DNA of 64,000 nucleotides from NCBI RefSeq assembly GCF_965184065.1, contig NZ_OZ239098.1; one strand, 5' to 3'. Source of the stretch: Methylopumilus sp026399645 (GTDB lineage Bacteria; Pseudomonadota; Gammaproteobacteria; Burkholderiales; Methylophilaceae). A model generated the notes under the pieces. That model was not told the DNA's origin. It ran no database searches and saw nothing but the letters and a program-made list of their open reading frames with translations. Positions 35,086 to 43,382 of this stretch are shown here, one piece after another. A program made the translations under genes and the position numbers. Numbering within the stretch: the first letter of the stretch is position 1; every line of letters begins with the position of its first letter.

Positions 35086-35107
35086 ACCTTTTTTCACCAA
35101 AATAATA

Positions 35108-35740
35108 ATGATCGCAATCATTGATTATGGAATGGGAAATTTAAAGTCAGTATTTAATGCCTTTAAACAAGTCTCACCCGAAGCTGATATTAAAGTCACA
35201 AGCAATCCTGCTGACATTAAAAAAGCACATCATGTCGTTTTTCCTGGTCAAGGTGCTATGCCTGACTGCATAAGAGAGCTTGATGAAAGAAATTTAAGAT
35301 CCTCTGTGATAGATGCGGCAAAAACAAAACCTTTTTTAGGAATATGCATTGGTTTGCAGATGCTATTTGATAAAAGCGAAGAAGGTAATACGGATGGCTT
35401 AGGATTGTTGAGCGGCACTATTAAACGATTTAATAATGAAAATACAGCGGACGAAAGCGGCCATAAGTTAAAAATTCCGCATATGGGGTGGAATGAAGTG
35501 TCACAAACAAATGATCATCCTTTATGGAAAAACATTAGTAATAACGATCGATTTTATTTTGTTCATAGCTATTATTTAGAATCTAAAGATAAAAATATTG
35601 TGTCAGCTGAAACTTTATATGCGCAAAAATTTTGTTGTGCTATTGCTAAAGAAAATATTTTTGCGGTGCAATTTCATCCAGAAAAAAGTTCTACTGCTGG
35701 CTTACAGCTTATAAAAAACTTTGTTCAATGGGCGGTATAG
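35108..35740 (+). CDS. hisH: Imidazole glycerol phosphate synthase, glutaminase subunit
   Basis: Class I glutamine amidotransferase of 210 residues that feeds ammonia to HisF. The nucleophile is Cys80 in FLGICIGLQM; the catalytic His and Glu lie in VQFHPEKSS near the C-terminus. The oxyanion-strand residues GQGAMPD are conserved. It works in complex with HisF, encoded two genes downstream. Confidence 0.96.
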   Translation: MIAIIDYGMGNLKSVFNAFKQVSPEADIKVTSNPADIKKAHHVVFPGQGAMPDCIRELDERNLRSSVIDAAKTKPFLGICIGLQMLFDKSEEGNTDGLGLLSGTIKRFNNENTADESGHKLKIPHMGWNEVSQTNDHPLWKNISNNDRFYFVHSYYLESKDKNIVSAETLYAQKFCCAIAKENIFAVQFHPEKSSTAGLQLIKNFVQWAV

Positions 35741-35751
35741 GTTTTTAGTTT

Positions 35752-36492
35752 ATGTTAATCATTCCAGCAATTGATCTAAAAGATGGTAAGTGCGTTAGGC
35801 TTAAGCAAGGCTTAATGGAAGAATCAACTATCTTTTCAGAAAACCCTGGGGAAGTAGCAAAACAATGGACAGACATGGGTGCTAGAAGATTGCATCTGGT
35901 TGATCTAAATGGCGCTTTTGCAGGCAAGCCAGTGAATGAATCTGCGATAAAAGCAATTGTAAAAGAAGTTGATGGCGCGATTCCAATTCAATTAGGTGGT
36001 GGTATTCGTAATCTCGATACAGTAGAAAAATATCTTAATAGTGGCGTTGATTACATCATCATTGGTACGGCTGCAGTTAAAAATCCTGGCTTCCTGCATG
36101 AGGCCTGTTATGCATTTCCTGGACAAATTATTGTGGGTCTTGATGCAAAGGAAGGGGAAGTGGCTATTGATGGGTGGGCAAAATTAACTGGACACAATGT
36201 AATTGAACTTGCAAAAAAATTTGAAGGATATGGTGTCGAGGGTATCATTTATACAGATATTGGACGTGATGGTATGTTAAATGGATTAAATATTGAGGCG
36301 ACCGAAAAATTAGCTGAGGCGCTAACCATCCCTGTCATTGCTAGTGGCGGCGTAACTAATCTTGAAGACATTAGAAACTTATCTTCAATTGCTTATTCGG
36401 GGGTCATTGGAGCAATTACAGGCAGAGCCATATACGAGGGCACGCTTGATTTTAAGGCAGCACAAGCACTCGCAGATGAGCTTATTAAATAA
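35752..36492 (+). CDS. hisA: Phosphoribosylformimino-AICAR-phosphate isomerase
   Basis: TIM-barrel isomerase of 246 residues. HisA signatures are IPAIDLKDGKCVRLKQG with the catalytic Asp8, LGGGIRNLDTVE, the second catalytic acid in YTDIGRDGM, and IASGGV. Paralogous to HisF, the next gene, with zero spacing between them. Confidence 0.97.
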   Translation: MLIIPAIDLKDGKCVRLKQGLMEESTIFSENPGEVAKQWTDMGARRLHLVDLNGAFAGKPVNESAIKAIVKEVDGAIPIQLGGGIRNLDTVEKYLNSGVDYIIIGTAAVKNPGFLHEACYAFPGQIIVGLDAKEGEVAIDGWAKLTGHNVIELAKKFEGYGVEGIIYTDIGRDGMLNGLNIEATEKLAEALTIPVIASGGVTNLEDIRNLSSIAYSGVIGAITGRAIYEGTLDFKAAQALADELIK

Positions 36493-37263
36493 ATGTCGCT
36501 CGCTAAAAGAATTATTCCTTGTCTGGATGTGACTGATGGCAGAGTAGTTAAAGGTATTAATTTCCTTGAGTTACAGGATGCAGGGGACCCTGTGGAAGTT
36601 GCAAAAAAATATAATGAACAGGGCGCTGATGAATTAACTTTTTTAGATATCACAGCAAGTTCAGATAATCGAGGTTTAATACTCCATATTATTGAAAACG
36701 TTGCAAAAGAAGTTTTTATCCCCCTCACTGTAGGCGGCGGTGTTCGAACTCTAGAAGATGTAAGAAATTTACTCAATGCAGGTGCTGACAAAGTCAGTAT
36801 TAATACGTCAGCAATTGTTAATCCAGATATTGTTTATCAAACTTCATCCCGTTTTGGTTCTCAGTGTATTGTCGTTGCAATAGATACAAAGTTAACAGAT
36901 CAAGGGGATAAATCTTTTTGGCAAGTATTTACGCATGGAGGCAGAAATGCTACTGGGCTAGATGCAATTGAGTGGGCAGTAAAAATGGCCTCATTAGGCG
37001 CAGGCGAATTATTAATTACGAGCATGGACCGAGACGGAACAAAAAAAGGTTTTGATCTCGAATTGATTAAGTCAATATCTGATAAAGTGGATGTGCCTAT
37101 TATTGCTTCCGGAGGCGTTGGTGATCTTCAGCATCTTGTAGACGGTATAAAAATAGGTGGGGCTGATGCAGTCCTAGCAGCAAGTATATTTCACTTCGGG
37201 GAATATACAATCGATGAAGCAAAAGCGTTTATGAAGTCTAATCATATAGAGATTCGTCAATGA
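36493..37263 (+). CDS. hisF: Imidazole glycerol phosphate synthase, cyclase subunit
   Basis: TIM-barrel cyclase of 256 residues that uses ammonia from HisH to form IGP and AICAR. The N-terminus MSLAKRIIPCLDVTDGRVVKG contains the catalytic Asp11; the second catalytic Asp is in TSMDRDGTKKGFD. LTVGGGVRTLEDV and IIASGGVGDLQHL form the phosphate sites. It starts directly after hisA and overlaps hisI by 4 bases. Confidence 0.97.
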   Translation: MSLAKRIIPCLDVTDGRVVKGINFLELQDAGDPVEVAKKYNEQGADELTFLDITASSDNRGLILHIIENVAKEVFIPLTVGGGVRTLEDVRNLLNAGADKVSINTSAIVNPDIVYQTSSRFGSQCIVVAIDTKLTDQGDKSFWQVFTHGGRNATGLDAIEWAVKMASLGAGELLITSMDRDGTKKGFDLELIKSISDKVDVPIIASGGVGDLQHLVDGIKIGGADAVLAASIFHFGEYTIDEAKAFMKSNHIEIRQ

Positions 37264-37646
37264 GCTGGATACATTCAATAAAATGGGACTCTGATGGCCT
37301 AGTGCCGGTGATTGCTCAAGACTATAAAACAAATAAAGTGCTTATGTTTGCATGGATGAATGAGGAGGCCTTAGAGCTCACACAAAAAAATAAGAGAGCT
37401 TTTTATTGGTCAAGATCTAGGAAAAAAATTTGGGAAAAAGGTGAAGAATCGGGGCATATACAAAATGTTCGCGAGATAAGACTTGATTGCGATGGCGATG
37501 TGGTCTTGCTAAAAATCGAGCAAGTTGAAAATATTGCTTGTCATACCGGACGTGAAACTTGTTTCTATCAAAAATTAGATGATAAAGGCATATGGATAAA
37601 TGATCATGCCGTGATCAAAGAACCTAAAGATATTTATAAAAAATAA
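37260..37646 (+). CDS. hisI: Phosphoribosyl-AMP cyclohydrolase
   Basis: Zinc/magnesium cyclohydrolase of 128 residues for step three of histidine synthesis. FAWMNEEAL, AFYWSRSR, the metal-binding DCDGDVVLL and the zinc cysteine in CHTGRETCFY are conserved. It is a separate gene, not fused to hisE as in enterics, and overlaps hisF by an ATGA. Confidence 0.96.
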   Translation: MSWIHSIKWDSDGLVPVIAQDYKTNKVLMFAWMNEEALELTQKNKRAFYWSRSRKKIWEKGEESGHIQNVREIRLDCDGDVVLLKIEQVENIACHTGRETCFYQKLDDKGIWINDHAVIKEPKDIYKK

Positions 37647-37650
37647 AGAT

Positions 37651-37977
37651 ATGAACACTATTTTAAAAAAACTTACCGAAACACTTGAAGCTAGAAAAAA
37701 AGATGATCCGACCAAGTCATATACAGCTTCTTTGTATCGCGATGGATTAGAAGCTATTTTAAAAAAAGTAAATGAAGAAGCTTTTGAAACAATCATTGCT
37801 GCGCGCCAAGGAAATGATAAGGAGCTTATTCATGAAGTCGCTGATCTTTGGTTTCATACCTTAGTATTAATGGCACATAAAAATTTAAGCGCAGAAGATA
37901 TTTTGAATGAACTTGCAAGAAGAGAGGGCACTTCAGGCATTAAAGAGAAAGAAAGCCGCTCTTCAAAAGTAAAATAA
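37651..37977 (+). CDS. hisE: Phosphoribosyl-ATP diphosphatase
   Basis: All-alpha NTP pyrophosphohydrolase of 108 residues that removes pyrophosphate from PR-ATP. The MazG-like metal-binding helices are seen in KVNEEAFETIIAA and LIHEVADLWFHTLVLM. It closes the histidine operon, one base before hinT. Confidence 0.95.
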   Translation: MNTILKKLTETLEARKKDDPTKSYTASLYRDGLEAILKKVNEEAFETIIAARQGNDKELIHEVADLWFHTLVLMAHKNLSAEDILNELARREGTSGIKEKESRSSKVK

Positions 37978-37978
37978 T

Positions 37979-38311
37979 ATGACATGCATTTTTTGTAAAA
38001 TTATTGACGGCTCTATACCAAGTAAAAAAATATTTGAGAATGATGAGTTGATTGCTTTTCATGATGTTCACCCTATCGATAAAGTGCACTTTCTCATTAC
38101 ACCTAAAAAACATATTGAAAATTTGATAAGCTGTAGTGAAACTGATAAAGATATCTTATCAAATATGCTTTTATTAGCGCCTAGGTTAGCAAAAGAGTTA
38201 GGATTAAAAGGCTTTCGTACAATGATCAATTCAGGCGCCGAGGGTGGCCAAGAAGTTTTTCATATGCACTTTCATGTCTACGGTGGAAGTTCAAAACTAG
38301 CAAAAATTTAA
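37979..38311 (+). CDS. hinT: HIT-family purine nucleoside phosphoramidase (HinT-like)
   Basis: Histidine-triad protein of 110 residues. CIFCKIIDGSIPSKK at the N-terminus and the HMHFHVYGG triad near the C-terminus are classical. HinT hydrolyses adenosine phosphoramidates and aminoacyl-adenylates. It lies between hisE and tatA, a conserved Betaproteobacterial arrangement, and is probably co-transcribed with both. Confidence 0.93.
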   Translation: MTCIFCKIIDGSIPSKKIFENDELIAFHDVHPIDKVHFLITPKKHIENLISCSETDKDILSNMLLLAPRLAKELGLKGFRTMINSGAEGGQEVFHMHFHVYGGSSKLAKI

Positions 38312-38325
38312 TAAAGGGGATTGTT

Positions 38326-38523
38326 ATGGGATTTTCAAGCATTACACATTGGCTAATAGTTTTATTAATTGTCTTCTTAATATTTGGTACAAGTAAATTA
38401 AGAAATATTGGAAGCGATTTAGGTGCGGCAGTTAAGAACTTTAAAGATGCAGTTAAAAATGAAAATACACCAAAAAATAGAGCATCAACTCGAAAGACTG
38501 CAAAAACTCGAGCTAGAAAATAA
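38326..38523 (+). CDS. tatA: Twin-arginine translocase subunit TatA
   Basis: Small protein of 65 residues with one N-terminal transmembrane helix (about 8-22), the FGTSKLRNIGSDLGAAVKNFK amphipathic segment (FGxxKLxxxGxxxG pattern) and a basic tail. TatA oligomerises to form the pore for folded Tat substrates. AAAGGGG precedes the ATG. First gene of tatABC. Confidence 0.94.
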   Translation: MGFSSITHWLIVLLIVFLIFGTSKLRNIGSDLGAAVKNFKDAVKNENTPKNRASTRKTAKTRARK

Positions 38524-38528
38524 GCTTT

Positions 38529-38753
38529 ATGTTTGATGTTTCATTTTCAGAGTTAGTCGTTATTTTTTTTGTAGCACTTATAGTTATTGGCCCAGAAAAG
38601 CTTCCTAAAGTTGCTAAGGTCCTGGGCAAACTTACTGGAAGAGCTCAAAATTATATTGGGAAACTTAAAGAAGAGATTGAGCGAGAAGAAAAGTTTAAAG
38701 AGCTTCAAAAAATTCAGCGTGAAATTAAAAAAAAGTCGATTAAATCTCGGTGA
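38529..38753 (+). CDS. tatB: Twin-arginine translocase subunit TatB
   Basis: Protein of 74 residues, short for TatB. It has the characteristic MFDVSFSELVVIFFVALIVIGPEKLP start with the helix-breaking Gly-Pro and an amphipathic charged helix after it (ARQ-like KLKEEIEREEKFKELQ). With TatC it forms the signal-recognition complex. Its stop overlaps the GTG start of tatC by 4 bases. Confidence 0.92.
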   Translation: MFDVSFSELVVIFFVALIVIGPEKLPKVAKVLGKLTGRAQNYIGKLKEEIEREEKFKELQKIQREIKKKSIKSR

Positions 38754-39466
38754 CTCACTTTAAACCTTTTATTCAGCAACTCATTGAATTAAGAAATACT
38801 CTGTTTAGAGCTGCAGTTAGCTTTATTATCATTTTTATATGCTTAAGTTTTTACGCAAATGATATCTATAGTTTTTTCTCAGCGCCACTTATTGCTAAAT
38901 TAACAGACGGTAATAAGTTGGTAAGCACAGGTCTTACCTCAACATTTTTAGTCCCAATAAAAATTACAGCTTTCGTTTCATTTTTACTCTCACTCCCTTT
39001 TATTTTTTATCAGTTTTGGCGTTTTATTTCCCCTGGGCTTTATAAAAAAGAAAAAAAATTAATTTTATTTTCATTCGTGAGTGGTTTCATATTGTTCTTT
39101 ATTGGAATGACTTTTGCTTATTACCTCATTTTCCCAATTATATTTAATTTCTTTATTCTGATGACACCCACAAATGTAAGTCTAATGATAGATATTTCAA
39201 ATTATCTGGATTTAATTTTGTCCTTGCTTATCTCATTTGGATTGGCATTCGAAGTGCCCGTAATCATTATTATATTAGTAACATTAGGATGGGTAAAAGT
39301 TAAAACATTGGAAGAAGCAAGACCATATATGATTGTGATTGCCTTTATCATTAGTGCTATTCTGACGCCACCCGATGTTATCTCACAATTTTGCTTAGCA
39401 ATTCCATTATGGTTTTTATACGAAATAGGTTTATTAGTATCAAAACGAATCAACTTAAAGGCTTGA
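38750..39466 (+). CDS. tatC: Twin-arginine translocase subunit TatC
   Basis: Six-helix membrane receptor for twin-arginine signals, 238 residues. The N-terminal FIQQLIELRNTLFRAA corresponds to the conserved LxELRxR region. The FIFYQFWRFISPGLYKKEKK loop holds the family Glu/Lys residues, and GLAFEVPVIIIILV and ILTPPDVISQ are standard. The GTG start overlaps tatB. The bc1 operon, whose Rieske protein is a Tat substrate, follows. Confidence 0.95.
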   Translation: MTHFKPFIQQLIELRNTLFRAAVSFIIIFICLSFYANDIYSFFSAPLIAKLTDGNKLVSTGLTSTFLVPIKITAFVSFLLSLPFIFYQFWRFISPGLYKKEKKLILFSFVSGFILFFIGMTFAYYLIFPIIFNFFILMTPTNVSLMIDISNYLDLILSLLISFGLAFEVPVIIIILVTLGWVKVKTLEEARPYMIVIAFIISAILTPPDVISQFCLAIPLWFLYEIGLLVSKRINLKA

Positions 39467-39493
39467 TAAGCTGTAATTTAGTTTTGCCTGCTA

Positions 39494-39522
39494 TTTAGAT
39501 TTCGAATGAAATTTTGTATAAT
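39494..39522 (+). promoter_or_regulatory. Predicted sigma70 promoter of petABC
   Basis: TTTAGA (4 of 6 to -35) lies 17 bases before a perfect TATAAT in the 126-base gap after tatC, giving a leader of about 65 bases before petA. It suggests the bc1 operon can be transcribed independently of his-tat. Confidence 0.6.
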
Positions 39523-39592
39523 GCAGCAACTTTTGCAGAGTTCACGTCTCTCAACCATAATAATTTCATAAAAACATACTTACATTAAGATC

Positions 39593-40192
39593 ATGGCAAA
39601 TCATCAAGACGACAAAATAGACAAAAAGAAAAGAAGTTTTTTAATTGCAGCTACCACTGTAACTGGCGCAATTGGTGCAGGAGCGATTGCCGTTCCATTC
39701 TTATCAAGTATGACACCAAGCGAACGCGCGAAAGCTGCCGGAGCTCCTGTTGAAGTTGATTTAGGTAAGATTGAAGCAGGGTCTATGATTACGACTGAAT
39801 GGAGAGGTCAGCCAGTTTGGATTATTAATCGCTCTAAGGCGATGTTAGATGATTTGAAAAAAAACGACCCCAATCTTTCCGACCCTAATCTTGATGTAAT
39901 ATCTCAGCAGCCAAGTTATTGCAAGAATGCGACAAGATCCCTTAAACCTAATTTGCTTGTCCTAGTTGGTATTTGCACTCATTTGGGTTGTTCACCAATT
40001 GCTAAATTACAAGCGCAAGGTGATATGGGCGAAAATTGGAGTGGGGGATTCTTCTGCCCATGTCATGGTTCTAGATTCGATTTAGCTGGTCGAGTATATA
40101 AGGGGTCTCCAGCGCCAATTAATCTTGTAGTGCCTCCTCATAAATATATCAATGACAGCACCCTATTAATTGGTGAAGACAATAAAGGATAA
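39593..40192 (+). CDS. petA: Ubiquinol-cytochrome c reductase Rieske iron-sulfur subunit
   Basis: [2Fe-2S] subunit of the bc1 complex, 199 residues. Cluster ligands lie in C128-THLG-C133 and C155-PCHGS. The N-terminus has a Tat-type signal/anchor, KKKRSFLIAATTVTG, in which the first arginine of the twin pair is lysine. A hinge follows at about 40-55. The protein oxidises ubiquinol and passes the electron to cytochrome c1. First gene of petABC. Confidence 0.96.
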   Translation: MANHQDDKIDKKKRSFLIAATTVTGAIGAGAIAVPFLSSMTPSERAKAAGAPVEVDLGKIEAGSMITTEWRGQPVWIINRSKAMLDDLKKNDPNLSDPNLDVISQQPSYCKNATRSLKPNLLVLVGICTHLGCSPIAKLQAQGDMGENWSGGFFCPCHGSRFDLAGRVYKGSPAPINLVVPPHKYINDSTLLIGEDNKG

Positions 40193-40208
40193 GGATTACT
40201 AATAAAGC

Positions 40209-41513
40209 ATGAAAAAAGAAATTAAAACAAAAAAATCTAAATCTGGATTAATGGCTTGGGTAGACGAAAGATTTCCGTTGTCGTCTTTAATCACAAATCA
40301 TCTTACTGAATATTACGCACCTAAAAATTTTAATTTCTGGTATTTTTTTGGAGCACTTGCTCTTCTAACACTTGTTCTTCAACTGATTACAGGCCTTTTG
40401 TTAACGATGCATTATAAGCCTGATGCCGAATTAGCATTTGCCTCTGTTGAGTACATTATGCGAGACGTTTCATTTGGATGGTTAATAAGATATATGCACT
40501 CTACGGGCGCATCTTTATTCTTTGTTGTTATTTACCTTCATATGTTTAAAGCTATAATTTATGGATCCTACAAAAATCCAAGAGAACTTCTATGGCTCTT
40601 TGGTGTAGCTATTTTTCTATGTTTGATGGGCGAGGCTTTTTTTGGATATCTTTTACCTTGGGGACAAATGTCCTATTGGGGCGCGCAAGTTATTGTAAAT
40701 CTTTTTTCAACTATTCCATTTATAGGCCCAGATTTATCTGAGTGGCTAAGAGGAGATTATTTGGTATCAGATGCAACACTAAATCGTTTTTTTGCTTTTC
40801 ATGTGATTGCCCTACCTATAGTGTTGTTAGGCCTTGTATTCTTCCATTTGGTAGCACTTCATGAAGTTGGCTCAAATAACCCTGATGGCGTAGATATAAA
40901 AAAGAATCTCGACAAAAAAACAAGCATCCCTTTGGATGGTATTCCATTTCACCCCTATTACACCGTGAAAGATTTAATTGGTGTTTCGGTATTCCTTATT
41001 GTATTTGCACTGATTGTTTTTTATTTGCCAGAAATGGGAGGCTATTTTTTAGAGGCCAATAATTTTATTCCTGCTGACCCATTAAAGACGCCTGCGCATA
41101 TTGCACCTGTTTGGTATTTCACACCTTATTATTCAATTCTCCGAGCTGTGCCGCCTGTATTGAATTCACAATTTCCAGGTGTTGCTGCAATGGGATTATC
41201 TGTTCTCGCATTTGCATTTTTACCTTGGCTAGATAGAAGTAAAGTTAGATCGATTCGTTACAAAGGTAATTTATTTAAACGATGGATTGCATTATTTGTT
41301 GTGAGCTTTTTTGTTTTGGGATATTTGGGTACGGAACCATCAAATGTTTGGGGTCAATTCTCTAATACAATTCCTTTGATTGGCGGTATTGATAAAGCAA
41401 CAGTAGTTGCCCGAATTTTTACAGTGACTTATTTTTTATTTTTTGTGCTGATGCCTTATTACAGCCAAAAAAGTAAAACACAGCCAGTTCCTTCAAGGGT
41501 CACTTATAAATGA
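40209..41513 (+). CDS. petB: Ubiquinol-cytochrome c reductase cytochrome b
   Basis: Eight-helix cytochrome b of 434 residues carrying the two b hemes and quinone sites of the bc1 complex. The heme-ligand histidines lie in RYMHSTGAS plus YLHMFK and in FFAFHVIALP plus FFHLVALHEVG. PEMGGYF corresponds to the PEWY quinol-site region with a variant sequence. The C-terminal extension (LFKRWIALFVV to the end) is usual in Proteobacteria. Overlaps petC by ATGA. Confidence 0.96.
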   Translation: MKKEIKTKKSKSGLMAWVDERFPLSSLITNHLTEYYAPKNFNFWYFFGALALLTLVLQLITGLLLTMHYKPDAELAFASVEYIMRDVSFGWLIRYMHSTGASLFFVVIYLHMFKAIIYGSYKNPRELLWLFGVAIFLCLMGEAFFGYLLPWGQMSYWGAQVIVNLFSTIPFIGPDLSEWLRGDYLVSDATLNRFFAFHVIALPIVLLGLVFFHLVALHEVGSNNPDGVDIKKNLDKKTSIPLDGIPFHPYYTVKDLIGVSVFLIVFALIVFYLPEMGGYFLEANNFIPADPLKTPAHIAPVWYFTPYYSILRAVPPVLNSQFPGVAAMGLSVLAFAFLPWLDRSKVRSIRYKGNLFKRWIALFVVSFFVLGYLGTEPSNVWGQFSNTIPLIGGIDKATVVARIFTVTYFLFFVLMPYYSQKSKTQPVPSRVTYK

Positions 41514-42214
41514 AAATTGTAATTAAATTATTCTTAATGCTTTCTTTTGTTTTTTCAAGTGTTGGATTTGCAAATGAGCATTCAACATTAGATAAAGCAC
41601 CCATCGATTTAAATGATCAAGCCTCCCTTCAAAGAGGTGCTAAAACATTCATTAATTATTGTTTAAATTGCCACAGCGCAAACTATATGAGATACAACCG
41701 CTTAAAAGATATCGGTTTGTCTGATAATTTAATCAAAGAGAATTTACTTTTCACAGCAGAAAAAGTTGGTGAGCCAATGAAAATTGCGATGACCAAAAAA
41801 GATGCTAAGGCTTGGTTTGGCGCAACCCCTCCTGACCTTTCTGTTGAGGTAAGGGCGAGAGGTTCAGATTGGGTTTATAGTTATCTAAGAGGATATTATC
41901 GTGATTCATCTACACCTACAGGATGGAACAACACCGTTTTTGAAAAAACAGCGATGCCTCATATTTTATGGAAGTTGCAGGGAGATCAAAAGCTAAACGA
42001 AGAACACCACACTTTAGAGATTGTTAAACCAGGGATGCTTTCTGTGAAAGAATATGACGCGTTTGTAGGAGACCTTGTAAATTACCTAACATTCATGTCA
42101 GAGCCCTCAAAGTTAAAAAGACTCGATATGGGGTATTATGTTTTGTTATTTCTCGGCTTGTTATTAGTTTTAACAGTCAAACTTAAGAAAGAATTTTGGA
42201 AAGACATTAAATAA
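41510..42214 (+). CDS. petC: Ubiquinol-cytochrome c reductase cytochrome c1
   Basis: Periplasmic c-type heme subunit of bc1, 234 residues. A signal peptide ends near FANEH, the heme site is C51-LNC-H55 followed by SANYMRYN, and a C-terminal transmembrane anchor (about 205-222) is followed by basic residues. The heme would be attached by the ResB-CcsB system encoded in this window. The Met ligand probably lies in TAMPHILW near residue 146. Confidence 0.95.
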   Translation: MKIVIKLFLMLSFVFSSVGFANEHSTLDKAPIDLNDQASLQRGAKTFINYCLNCHSANYMRYNRLKDIGLSDNLIKENLLFTAEKVGEPMKIAMTKKDAKAWFGATPPDLSVEVRARGSDWVYSYLRGYYRDSSTPTGWNNTVFEKTAMPHILWKLQGDQKLNEEHHTLEIVKPGMLSVKEYDAFVGDLVNYLTFMSEPSKLKRLDMGYYVLLFLGLLLVLTVKLKKEFWKDIK

Positions 42215-42216
42215 TT

Positions 42217-42816
42217 ATGATGAAATTATATTCAGGATCAATTGATCCTTTCAGCCATCGCTGCAGAATTGTTTTATTTGAAAAAGGTATGGACTTTGAA
42301 GTTGTAGATGTTGACCTAGCTAATAAACCGGAAGATTTAGCTATATTAAGCCCGCATAATTCTGTTCCCGTTTTAGTAGAAAGGGACCTTGTATTAACAG
42401 ACGCTAATATTATTAATGAATATATTGATGAGCGATTTCCTCATCCTCAACTTATGCCAGCAGACCCAGTAATGAGAGCAAGAGCACGTTTATTTTTAAG
42501 TGATTTTGAGAAGCAATTATTTGTGCACATTCCCGCCTTAGAATCTTCTGATGAGACTGCTAAGGAGATTGCAAAAAAACATGTGCGTGATAATTTACTT
42601 TTAATCGTCCCCATTTTTTCTAAACAGCAACATTTGTTGAGTGATGAATTTTCGATGTTAGATGTTGCTATTGCTCCCTTATTATGGCGATTGGGCCATT
42701 ATGGTATTGAGCTTCCAAATCAAGCAGCACCATTGCTCAAGTATGCGGAGAAATTATTTTCAAGACCACTTTATGCTGATGCAATGACTCCTTCAGAAAA
42801 AGCGATGAGAAAATAA
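42217..42816 (+). CDS. sspA: Stringent starvation protein A
   Basis: Glutathione-S-transferase-fold protein of 199 residues that binds RNA polymerase in E. coli and represses H-NS-dependent genes under stress. It has LYSGSIDPFSHRCRIVLFEKGMDFE, HNSVPVLVERDLVLTDANIINEYIDERFPHP and a C-terminal all-alpha domain. The catalytic GST residue is not conserved, as is usual in SspA. Two adjacent ATG codons are possible starts. It lies behind petABC, as in many Beta- and Gammaproteobacteria. Confidence 0.93.
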   Translation: MMKLYSGSIDPFSHRCRIVLFEKGMDFEVVDVDLANKPEDLAILSPHNSVPVLVERDLVLTDANIINEYIDERFPHPQLMPADPVMRARARLFLSDFEKQLFVHIPALESSDETAKEIAKKHVRDNLLLIVPIFSKQQHLLSDEFSMLDVAIAPLLWRLGHYGIELPNQAAPLLKYAEKLFSRPLYADAMTPSEKAMRK

Positions 42817-42826
42817 TTTAGCATCA

Positions 42827-43213
42827 ATGGCAAAGTCAGCCTCAACGAAACCTTATCTTGTAAGAGCAATTTATGAATGGTGTGTTGCTGAACAATACAC
42901 ACCTTTTTTGCTTGTAAAGATAGATCAAAATACTTTAGCGCCCAGAGCTTTCATTAAAGATGGAAAAATTCTTCTTAATCTAAGCCCTGGTTCTATTAAA
43001 GATTTGCTTATGGGGGATGAAGCAATAACCTTTACAGCGAGATTTAATGGCGCCCCTGAAAATTTATACCTGCCTATTTCCGCTGTTGAGGGGGTTTACG
43101 CTAAAGAAAATGGCGAAGGACTGTTCTTTGAAGCTAAAGAAGATCAAGAATTAGGTTCAACCGAAACAAAAAAATCCCCCAATAAGCCTAAATTAACCCT
43201 AGTTAAGAACTAA
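42827..43213 (+). CDS. sspB: ClpXP protease specificity-enhancing factor SspB
   Basis: Adaptor of 128 residues that brings ssrA-tagged proteins to ClpXP. The N-terminal substrate-binding domain shows KPYLVRAIYEWCVAEQYTPFLLV and the NLSPGSIKDLLMGDEAITF strand region. A flexible tail ends in PKLTLVKN, matching the short ClpX-binding motif. Pairing with sspA is typical. Confidence 0.93.
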   Translation: MAKSASTKPYLVRAIYEWCVAEQYTPFLLVKIDQNTLAPRAFIKDGKILLNLSPGSIKDLLMGDEAITFTARFNGAPENLYLPISAVEGVYAKENGEGLFFEAKEDQELGSTETKKSPNKPKLTLVKN

Positions 43214-43224
43214 AAAACTAGTTC
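43207..43224 (+). terminator. Weak hairpin across the sspB stop codon
   Basis: GAACTA / TAGTTC 6-bp perfect stem with an AAAAAC loop; the TAA stop lies in arm and loop. No strong T run follows. It overlaps the region just upstream of the tRNA cluster promoter. Confidence 0.35.
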
Positions 43225-43241
43225 AAATTTAAATAAATTGG

Positions 43242-43256
43242 TATAGTAGCGCCTCC
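43242..43256 (+). promoter_or_regulatory. Candidate stable-RNA promoter (-10 plus GC-rich discriminator) of the tRNA cluster
   Basis: TATAGT followed after one base by GCGCCTCC, the discriminator sequence also found after the -10 of E. coli rRNA P1 promoters and linked to stringent (ppGpp) control. No good -35 is seen at 16-18 bases; the upstream region is AT-rich. Transcription would begin about 43254-43259, close before the first tRNA. Confidence 0.6.
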
Positions 43257-43263
43257 TGATAAC

Positions 43264-43339
43264 GCCGGATTAGCTCAGTTGGTAGAGCAGCGCACTTGTA
43301 ATGCGAAGGTCGTCAGTTCGATTCCGACATCCGGCACCA
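43264..43339 (+). tRNA. thrU: tRNA-Thr (anticodon TGT)
   Basis: 76-nt cloverleaf including encoded CCA. The acceptor GCCGGAT pairs with ATCCGGC, the T arm has GTTCGATTC, and the anticodon TGT is at 43297-43299. The top pair of the anticodon stem (27/43) is G opposite A; the other four pairs are normal. First gene of a Thr-Tyr-Gly-Thr-tuf cluster, as in E. coli thrU-tyrU-glyT-thrT-tufB. Confidence 0.97.
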
Positions 43340-43382
43340 TCTTAGTTTGTATTTATTTCTTATCTATAAGTCCCTCATTAGT

